Positions 1-4,724 of a stretch of DNA of 5,257 bases are shown here, piece by piece. The stretch is from Desulfocicer vacuolatum DSM 3385 (GTDB lineage Bacteria; Desulfobacterota; Desulfobacteria; Desulfobacterales; SURF-7): contig CAMBQS010000271.1 of NCBI GenBank assembly GCA_945870015.1, positions 1 to 5,257 of the forward strand, in the 5' to 3' direction. Every line of letters starts with the position of its first letter. Positions within the stretch are counted from its first letter, which is position 1. The notes under the pieces were generated by a model. It saw only the letters and a list, made by a program, of their open reading frames with translations. It did not search any database and was not told the DNA's origin. The position numbers and the translations under genes are program-made.

Positions 1-28
1 GATTGATTATATCAAAGCCAATTCATAA
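1..28 (+). CDS. acpP: Acyl carrier protein, C-terminal end only (partial)
   Basis: Reading from base 2 gives Ile-Asp-Tyr-Ile-Lys-Ala-Asn-Ser and then TAA at 26-28. An IDYI core followed by a few polar residues and a stop is the usual C-terminus of bacterial acyl carrier protein (last helix). acpP directly upstream of fabF is one of the most conserved fatty-acid gene orders, and the 88-base gap to fabF fits it. AcpP is the cytosolic phosphopantetheine carrier that delivers acyl and malonyl groups to FabF. Only eight residues are visible, so the identification rests on this short match plus context. The Ser carrying the prosthetic group lies outside the window. Confidence 0.72.
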
Positions 29-105
29 TCTTGCAAAATAATGAATGGATGCAAAGTGATACGCGTGAACCATTCTGATTGCTGATCAAATCTTCTGATC
101 CGGAA

Positions 106-112
106 AGGGAGG
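106..112 (+). promoter_or_regulatory. Shine-Dalgarno site of fabF, supporting a TTG start
   Basis: AGGGAGG lies four bases before TTG at 117 (five if GGAG at 108-111 is the paired core). An ATG at 113-115 directly abuts the site but is in another frame, is too close to be used well, and opens only a 22-codon ORF ending at 181. The fabF frame is closed upstream by TGA at 96-98 with no ATG or GTG after it, so TTG is the only start that keeps the conserved N-terminus. Confidence 0.75.
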
Positions 113-116
113 ATGT

Positions 117-1358
117 TTGAATCGAAGAGTCGTTATTACAGGGGTTGGACTGATCACCCCCCTTGGTATCGGGACGGATGAATCCTGGAGTGCGGTATGC
201 AGTGGAAAATCAGGAATCGGACCCATAACCAAATTTGATACTTCTGATTTTAATACCCGGATTGCAGGTGAAGTGAAAAACTTTGACCCTGCTGATTTTC
301 TTCCCAAAAAAGAGGCAAACCGGACCGAACCCCATATCTCCTATTCCGTTGCAGCATCCTTAATGGCTATGGAAGATTCTGCCCTGAAAATCGATTCATC
401 CAATTCAGAGAGAATCGGAGTGCTCATCGGATGCGCCATGGGCGGGCTTGCCAGCCTGGAAAGAAACATCGAACTGATCCAGAAAAAGGGCCCCAGGCGG
501 GTTAGCCCTTTTTTCATACCCATGATGATCACCAATATGGCTGCCGGCCAGATTTCCATCCATGTGGGCGCAAAAGGTCCGAACGCATCCGTCGCAACTG
601 CATGTGCTGCCGGAACACATGCAATTGGTGAGGCATATAACTTCATTCAAAAAGGGTATGCGGATGCCATGATCGCCGGTGGTGTTGAATCCGTTATCAC
701 CCCCACAAGCATTGCCGGTTTTAATGCCTTGAAAGCCCTTTCCCTGAGAAACGATGAACCGCAAAAAGCTTCCAGACCGTTTGACCGGGATCGGGACGGA
801 TTTGTTCTGGGCGAGGGGTGCGGTATCGTCATTCTGGAATCACTGGATCATGCGCTGAAAAGAGGTGCGCCGATATATGCGGAAATCGGCGGATTCGGGA
901 TGAGCGGGGATGCCTATCATATCACTGCTCCTGTTCCCAATGGAGACGGCGCTGCCAGATGCATGCAGGCTGCCCTTGATGATGGCAATCTTCAACCGGA
1001 AAGCATCGACTATATCAATGCGCATGGTACCGGCACACCCATGAACGATGTGTGTGAAACATTGGCTATTAAAACGGTTTTTAAAAACAATGCTGCGTTG
1101 ATTCCGGTTTCCTCAACCAAATCCATGACCGGTCACCTGATCGGAGGCGCGGGCGGAGTTGAAACCGTCTTCACAGCCTTGACCATCAAACACGGGATCA
1201 TTCCACCGACCATCAACCTTGACAATCCGGCAGAGGGATGTGACCTTGACTATGTTCCGAATATCGCCAGAAAAAAAGATGTCACCTGTGCCATGACCAA
1301 CTCGTTCGGATTTGGCGGCACCAATGCATCCCTGATCCTCAAAAAATTTCTTTCCTAA
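117..1358 (+). CDS. fabF: Beta-ketoacyl-[acyl-carrier-protein] synthase II (KAS II)
   Basis: Cytosolic condensing enzyme of type II fatty-acid synthesis. It joins malonyl-ACP to an acyl-ACP with loss of CO2, lengthening the chain by two carbons. The 413-residue length is normal for FabF. The thiolase-fold Cys-His-His triad is complete: nucleophile C163 in TACAAG, H303 in NAHGTGT and H340 in KSMTGH, with K335 just before it. The glycine-rich FGFGGTN gating loop (399-403 region) is near the C-terminus. The start is TTG, supported by AGGGAGG at 106-112 and by the typical N-terminus MNRRVVITGVG. Residues 69-76 (RTEPHISY) depart from the usual R-M-D-x-F-x-x-Y segment, and M108 sits where E. coli FabF has I108, a residue lining the acyl pocket; both could affect chain preference. 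The upstream acpP tail supports a housekeeping role. The stop codon overlaps that of convergent amrB. Confidence 0.96.
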   Translation: MNRRVVITGVGLITPLGIGTDESWSAVCSGKSGIGPITKFDTSDFNTRIAGEVKNFDPADFLPKKEANRTEPHISYSVAASLMAMEDSALKIDSSNSERIGVLIGCAMGGLASLERNIELIQKKGPRRVSPFFIPMMITNMAAGQISIHVGAKGPNASVATACAAGTHAIGEAYNFIQKGYADAMIAGGVESVITPTSIAGFNALKALSLRNDEPQKASRPFDRDRDGFVLGEGCGIVILESLDHALKRGAPIYAEIGGFGMSGDAYHITAPVPNGDGAARCMQAALDDGNLQPESIDYINAHGTGTPMNDVCETLAIKTVFKNNAALIPVSSTKSMTGHLIGGAGGVETVFTALTIKHGIIPPTINLDNPAEGCDLDYVPNIARKKDVTCAMTNSFGFGGTNASLILKKFLS

Positions 1359-2209
1359 AAAACAATACCTGCATACCCCACAAAGCTGTCGCCCGGACTT
1401 TTATCATAACTGGTGGCATACCCGATTTCTGAAGCTTGGATGGCCCCCATTTTTTTTCCTGCGGCAATGGCAGCTGCTGCTGCTCCTGCACAGCATGCAT
1501 TCCCGCTATTACGGGCTTCCTGAATCACACCTGTAGGATTCATCGCCAGCATCTGATCGATCACGCCCCGGTCATTTTCCCGGGTCACCCAATCAAGCGC
1601 CTTGTTGCCGGTCCCTTTGGGAGAAAAGCCATAATTGGGTCCATAATGGGTTAAATCCGTGGACCCGATCACTTTGATTGAAACCCCGAGCCGCTCTGAC
1701 ATCTCTGCAATAAATTCACCGACCTCTACTGCCATCTGTGTCGGCGGAATACCGATGGCCACAATCCTTGTATCCGGAAAAAAATATTTTACAAACGGAA
1801 GCTGCAACTCAATGGTATTATCTCTTTGAAAATCATCCGGTGTTTCAATGATGAAAGAAAAACGGCGGACCAGCTCCTGTGCCAGGCTCTCATCCACCGA
1901 GATATTACCGAAAGGGGTTTCCCATGCTCCAGCCGGCATGATGTATCCTGAATCCCCCCTGTGAAGATGCATACCAAAAACAATCATGACATCACAATCC
2001 GGTCCGGTCTTCAGGCACTGAAACACATTACAGGCGATTTTACCGGAAAAATACCACCCGGCATGGGGAACAATTCCGCCATAGTATTTTCTTTCCATTG
2101 GTTTCCGACGGTTCTTTGCATCCATAAGGAATTGCTGAATCATATCCTCACACTCTGAAGCTTTGGAAGGATACCAGCTCCCGGAAAAAACAGATTTTCT
2201 GATTTCCAT
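1355..2209 (-). CDS. amrB: AmmeMemoRadiSam system protein B (Memo family)
   Basis: Protein of 284 residues, close to the family's usual length. The Memo family shares the fold of class III extradiol dioxygenases. Residues matching the metal site of human MEMO1 are visible: H49 in IVPHAGW, H81 in FGMHLHRG, the D185/H188 pair in STDLTHYG, and a cysteine near the C-terminus, here a tandem C239-C240. The closing stretch YATSYDKSPGDSFVGYAG is also family-typical. The start is ATG at 2209, preceded by GAGGTG (complement of 2214-2219). Many bacteria encode this protein beside AMMECR1 (AmrA) and a radical SAM enzyme (AmrS); neither is in the window, so here it is a single gene. Its biochemical role is not settled: metal (copper or iron) binding is known for MEMO1, and enzymatic activity is unproven. 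It converges on fabF with a 4-base overlap and diverges from nifU. Confidence 0.92.
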   Translation of the reverse strand: MEIRKSVFSGSWYPSKASECEDMIQQFLMDAKNRRKPMERKYYGGIVPHAGWYFSGKIACNVFQCLKTGPDCDVMIVFGMHLHRGDSGYIMPAGAWETPFGNISVDESLAQELVRRFSFIIETPDDFQRDNTIELQLPFVKYFFPDTRIVAIGIPPTQMAVEVGEFIAEMSERLGVSIKVIGSTDLTHYGPNYGFSPKGTGNKALDWVTRENDRGVIDQMLAMNPTGVIQEARNSGNACCAGAAAAAIAAGKKMGAIQASEIGYATSYDKSPGDSFVGYAGIVF

Positions 2210-2276
2210 ATTTCACCTCGAAGATGTCTGTTTCTGGATTGAATCAACGGCCTGGGCAATCTGATATTATCCTATG

Positions 2277-2292
2277 TATGATCTGAATCATA
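2277..2292. repeat. 16-bp inverted repeat, possible operator
   Basis: TATGAT at 2277-2282 and ATCATA at 2287-2292 form a perfect 6-bp dyad around CTGA. The right arm, read on the minus strand, is also the TATGAT proposed as the amrB -10 box, so a protein bound here could block amrB transcription. The arms are AT-rich and short, so chance is a real alternative. Confidence 0.25.
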
Positions 2293-2314
2293 TCCTGTCA
2301 ATATGTTTAGACAA
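2287..2314 (-). promoter_or_regulatory. Possible sigma-70 promoter of amrB
   Basis: On the minus strand, TTGTCT (complement of 2309-2314; 4 of 6 to consensus) and TATGAT (complement of 2287-2292; 5 of 6) are separated by 16 bases. A perfect TTGACA also occurs on this strand (complement of 2296-2301), but the hexamer 17 bases downstream of it, TACATA, is poor. Either would leave an untranslated leader of roughly 70 bases before amrB. AT-rich DNA readily gives such matches. Confidence 0.33.
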
Positions 2315-2360
2315 GATCAAAAAAACATACGGTTTTTTCAGATTATTTTGTATTGCTGTA

Positions 2361-2390
2361 TTGTAACATGCATCAATTGTATTATATTAT
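2361..2390 (+). promoter_or_regulatory. Possible sigma-70 promoter of nifU-nifS
   Basis: TTGTAA at 2361-2366 (4 of 6) and TATTAT at 2385-2390 (5 of 6) are separated by 18 bases. Transcription would begin near 2397, leaving a leader of about 90 bases before the nifU ATG. The placement is sensible, but the region is AT-rich and the -35 box is weak. Confidence 0.35.
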
Positions 2391-2394
2391 TGAT
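2372..2394. repeat. 23-bp inverted repeat over the nifU -10 box, possible operator
   Basis: ATCAAT at 2372-2377 and ATTGAT at 2389-2394 are exact inverted copies separated by 11 bases, so the arm centres lie 17 bases apart, within the range of a dimeric regulator. The right arm overlaps the proposed nifU -10 hexamer. Fe-S assembly genes are often controlled by Rrf2-type regulators such as IscR that bind imperfect palindromes of similar size, but the sequence does not match the E. coli IscR sites as I know them. Function is inferred from position only. Confidence 0.3.
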
Positions 2395-2486
2395 CTAACA
2401 GATGAAGAATATTGAGTCTGGAATGAAAACCCGGCATCGATATCCTGGTTATTTAATGAATATGTACTCTTTCAGGAGGTTTCGTC

Positions 2487-3317
2487 ATGTGGGAATATAC
2501 GGAAAAAACAAAAGATCACTTTTTAAATCCCCGGAATGTCGGCTTGGTCAATGAACCGGATGGAATCGGTGAGGTTGGTTCACTGGCCTGCGGTGACGCA
2601 CTCAAACTGACCTTTAAGGTGGATGAAAACCAGCGTATCATCGATGCCAAATTCCAGACATTCGGCTGCGCCAGCGCCATTGCATCTTCCTCCGCACTGA
2701 CGGAAATGATGAAAGGACTTACGCTGGAAGAAGCAGAAAAAATCACAAATGAAGATATTGCAGATTATCTCGGGGGGCTTCCCAAAGAAAAAATGCACTG
2801 TTCGGTCATGGGCAGAGATGCCCTTGATAAGGCCATTACCTATTACCGGGGAGAATCCCAGAAAAAGATTGAAGGCGAAATCATCTGTGAATGTTTCGGT
2901 GTAACAGATCTTGAAATCAAACGAGCGGTTGCAAAAAACGGACTGACAACCGTCGATGATGTTACGGATTATATCAAGGCCGGAGGGGGCTGCGGCAAGT
3001 GTCATGAAAAGATTCAAGCCATTATCGATCAGCAAACCGGTACGATACAGATTCAGCCCCAAATGAAAAAAAAGGCCTTGACCAATATCCAGAAAATCAA
3101 ACTGATCGAAGAAACACTTGCCCGTGAAATCCAGCCGGCTCTTGCAAAAGACGGAGGGGATATCGAACTGATCGATGTGGATGGAGACAAAGTGACGGTA
3201 AAATTGAGGGGGACATGTGCAACATGCAGTAAATCACAAATAACCCTGAAAAATTATGTTGAAACCAAACTGCGTGAACTGGTTGCAGACTCTCTTGAAG
3301 TACGGGAGGTAAGCTGA
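2487..3317 (+). CDS. nifU: Fe-S cluster assembly scaffold NifU (three-domain form)
   Basis: Cytosolic scaffold that assembles Fe-S clusters from iron and NifS-derived sulfur and passes them to apoproteins. The 276 residues cover the complete NifU plan. The N-terminal IscU-like domain (about 1-125) has ligands C35, C61 and C105 and the conserved Asp in CGD. The central BFD-like [2Fe-2S] domain (about 130-180) has C134, C136, C169 and C172. After a polar linker (about 182-205) comes the C-terminal Nfu domain with C244-x-x-C247 in RGTCATCSKS. All nine expected cysteines are present. ATG at 2487 follows a perfect AGGAGG with a 7-base gap. The stop overlaps the nifS start by one base, so the two are almost certainly co-transcribed and translationally coupled. 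No nitrogenase gene is visible. In several anaerobes and epsilonproteobacteria NifU/NifS serve as the general Fe-S system, the more likely role here. Confidence 0.96.
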   Translation: MWEYTEKTKDHFLNPRNVGLVNEPDGIGEVGSLACGDALKLTFKVDENQRIIDAKFQTFGCASAIASSSALTEMMKGLTLEEAEKITNEDIADYLGGLPKEKMHCSVMGRDALDKAITYYRGESQKKIEGEIICECFGVTDLEIKRAVAKNGLTTVDDVTDYIKAGGGCGKCHEKIQAIIDQQTGTIQIQPQMKKKALTNIQKIKLIEETLAREIQPALAKDGGDIELIDVDGDKVTVKLRGTCATCSKSQITLKNYVETKLRELVADSLEVREVS

Positions 3318-4480
3318 TGGATATTATTTATGCGGACAATAATGCAACAACGCAGATTGCTCCCAGTGTTCTGGATGAAATGATGCCCTATCTCAAAGAT
3401 TATTATGGGAACCCATCCAGTATGCATACATTTGGAGGCCAGGTTGGGAAAAAAATACAGGAAGCACGGGCACAGACCGCTTCTCTACTGAATGCAACAC
3501 CGGAAGAGATCCTGTTTACGAGTTGCGGAACAGAAAGTGACAGTACGGCCATCAACGCCGCAATCCGGTCCAACCCAACTAAAAAACATATTGTCACTAC
3601 ACGGGTCGAGCATCCGGCTGTTAAAAATCTTTGTGAAAAACTTGCAAAGGATGGATTCCGCATCACCTATGTTCCTGTGGATCAGAATGGCGCCCTTGAT
3701 CTTGATTTTCTGTATCAAAGCCTGACCGATGATACCGCCATCGTCAGCATCATGTGGGCCAATAACGAAACAGGCGTAATCTTCCCGGTCGAAAAAATCG
3801 CCTCTGTTGTAAAAGGAAAAGGAATTGCTTTTCACACAGACGCTGTCCAGGCTGTTGGAAAAATTCCCATTGACCTGAAAAACTCCGACATTGACATGCT
3901 CTCCCTGTCCGGGCATAAAATTCATGCACCGAAAGGAATTGGGGCATTATACATCCGGAAAAGAACCAAGTTCTCTCCTTTTTTAATTGGAGGGCATCAG
4001 GAAAAAGGAAGGAGAGGCGGCACGGAGAATGTAGCGTCCATCATCGGCCTGGGGGCAGCCAGCAGGTTTTCTCAGGAACTGATGGAAAAAGAAAACACAG
4101 AGGTGAAAAACCTCCGGGATACCCTTGAAAAAGGTCTTCTGGAAAAAATAGAACATTCATTTGTGAACGGCGAAAAAGAAAGGCGTCTTCCCAATACAAC
4201 CAGCATTGCCTTTGAGTATGTGGAGGGAGAGGCTATCCTGCTGATGATGGATCAGTTCGGGATCTGTGCTTCATCCGGGTCAGCCTGCACCTCCGGTTCC
4301 CTTGAACCTTCTCATGTTTTAAGGGCCATGGGTGTGCCTTTTACCGCAGCCCATGGAACGATTCGTTTCAGCCTGAGCACATACAATACCATGGAGGAAG
4401 TGAACCGTATCATTGAAAAGCTTCCACCGATCATTCAAACCTTACGGAATATGTCGCCATTCTGGAAACAAAACCAGTAA
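3317..4480 (+). CDS. nifS: Cysteine desulfurase NifS (group I, IscS-like)
   Basis: PLP-dependent enzyme that converts L-cysteine to L-alanine and leaves a persulfide on its catalytic cysteine, which is passed to NifU. It has 387 residues, normal for NifS. Visible features: N-terminal YADNNATT, H99 in VEHPAVK (PLP-stacking His), D175 and Q178 in HTDAVQ, PLP-binding K201 in SLSGHKIHAPKG, and catalytic C324 in the flexible loop SSGSACTSGSLEPSHV. The loop sequence places it in the NifS/IscS group rather than SufS. C317 lies a few residues earlier. The ATG at 3317 overlaps the nifU TGA (TGATG) and has GGGAGG at 3304-3309 inside the end of nifU. The partner scaffold immediately upstream confirms its role. 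NifS and IscS are hard to tell apart by sequence; pairing with a three-domain NifU favours the name NifS. Confidence 0.96.
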   Translation: MDIIYADNNATTQIAPSVLDEMMPYLKDYYGNPSSMHTFGGQVGKKIQEARAQTASLLNATPEEILFTSCGTESDSTAINAAIRSNPTKKHIVTTRVEHPAVKNLCEKLAKDGFRITYVPVDQNGALDLDFLYQSLTDDTAIVSIMWANNETGVIFPVEKIASVVKGKGIAFHTDAVQAVGKIPIDLKNSDIDMLSLSGHKIHAPKGIGALYIRKRTKFSPFLIGGHQEKGRRGGTENVASIIGLGAASRFSQELMEKENTEVKNLRDTLEKGLLEKIEHSFVNGEKERRLPNTTSIAFEYVEGEAILLMMDQFGICASSGSACTSGSLEPSHVLRAMGVPFTAAHGTIRFSLSTYNTMEEVNRIIEKLPPIIQTLRNMSPFWKQNQ

Positions 4481-4524
4481 CCCTTTTCATATGAACAGGA
4501 CGACTTTCACATCAGGAGCTGATT

Positions 4525-4668
4525 GTGTACTCAAAAAATCACCACACGGATAAAAATTTTCAACGGTTATCCGGATATCCTGATGAAAAATTTGAAAAAC
4601 AGCTTGAAATGAAAGCCAGTTTGGATATAGTGTACGATCAAATCAATCTTATGATTTCCGGAATGTAA
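4525..4668 (+). CDS. Small hypothetical protein, 47 residues
   Basis: I do not recognise this protein. The reading frame starts at GTG (4525) with AGGAG at 4514-4518, six bases ahead, a good ribosome site, and ends at TAA 4666-4668. It begins MYSKNHHTDKNFQRLSGY. The first half is polar, with a His pair at 6-7. From about residue 19 (PDEKFEKQLEMKAS) onward it looks like a charged, amphipathic helix ending in a more hydrophobic segment (VYDQINLMISGM). There is no signal peptide, cysteine or obvious membrane span. It lies 44 bases after nifS on the same strand with no terminator between, so it is probably co-transcribed with nifUS and perhaps serA. A small Fe-S-system accessory is possible but only guessed from position. 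A spurious ORF cannot be excluded, though the ribosome site and placement argue for a real gene. Confidence 0.55.
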   Translation: MYSKNHHTDKNFQRLSGYPDEKFEKQLEMKASLDIVYDQINLMISGM

Positions 4669-4691
4669 TCCCCATATTGTTTTGAAGGGGA
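4669..4691 (+). promoter_or_regulatory. Small hairpin masking a Shine-Dalgarno site in the serA leader
   Basis: TCCCC at 4669-4673 can pair with GGGGA at 4687-4691 across a 13-base loop. The right arm contains most of AAGGGG (4685-4690), the ribosome site of the 8-codon ORF that starts at 4697. Folding would hide that site. The left arm begins directly after the stop of the 47-residue gene, so a ribosome finishing that gene could open the hairpin. The stem is only five pairs, there is no U-run after it, and it is not a terminator. Confidence 0.27.
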
Positions 4692-4696
4692 AACCG

Positions 4697-4723
4697 ATGT
4701 TGAAATATAGAACAGGCCTTTAA
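4697..4723 (+). CDS. Possible 8-codon leader ORF of serA
   Basis: ATG at 4697 has AAGGGG (4685-4690) six bases ahead and encodes Met-Leu-Lys-Tyr-Arg-Thr-Gly-Leu before TAA at 4721-4723. One base separates this stop from the serA ATG at 4725. serA itself has only AGG at 4714-4716 as a ribosome site, so ribosomes ending the mini-ORF could re-initiate at serA. There are no serine, glycine-run or other regulatory codons, so classic amino-acid attenuation is unlikely. It may be chance. Confidence 0.35.
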   Translation: MLKYRTGL

Positions 4724-4724
4724 T

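Larger units (their letters stand above)
2210..2486. other. Divergent intergenic region amrB / nifU
   Basis: This AT-rich, 277-base non-coding stretch lies between two divergently transcribed genes, so both promoters should be here. It holds the amrB ribosome site (complement of 2214-2219), a 16-base dyad at 2277-2292, a possible amrB promoter, an A/T-rich inverted repeat at 2320-2338, a direct repeat TGTATTG-C-TGTATTG at 2349-2363, a possible nifU promoter overlapping a 23-base dyad, and a perfect AGGAGG (2474-2479) seven bases before the nifU ATG. No convincing gene or RNA gene was seen. No sigma-54 (-24/-12) motif was found before nifU. Confidence 0.7.

Noticed and set aside
3..15. TTGAT-TAT-ATCAA palindrome at the window start
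   Set aside because: It lies inside the acpP tail codons Asp-Tyr-Ile-Lys, where coding constraint explains it.
84..100. GATCA...TGATC inverted repeat before fabF
   Set aside because: Five-base arms with a 7-base loop and no U-run; too weak for a terminator and no sign of regulatory function.
341..764. Long minus-strand frames inside fabF
   Set aside because: They are antisense to conserved FabF coding sequence, overlap one another, and show no family motif.
2320..2338. AAAAAAC / GTTTTTT inverted repeat, considered as a terminator
   Set aside because: The stem has a single G-C pair and sits between two divergent genes, where no transcript should need to end.
2210..2486. Sigma-54/NifA-type control of nifUS
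   Set aside because: No GG-N10-GC -24/-12 element and no TGT-N10-ACA activator site were found, and no nitrogenase gene is nearby.
2402..2554. 50-codon ORF overlapping the nifU start
   Set aside because: No ribosome site before its ATG, basic unstructured-looking product, and it runs out of frame through the conserved nifU N-terminus.
3066..3073. A8 tract in the nifU linker as a programmed slippage site
   Set aside because: It codes for Lys-Lys-Lys in a naturally lysine-rich linker, the frame is intact through the Nfu domain, and no shifted product of interest results.
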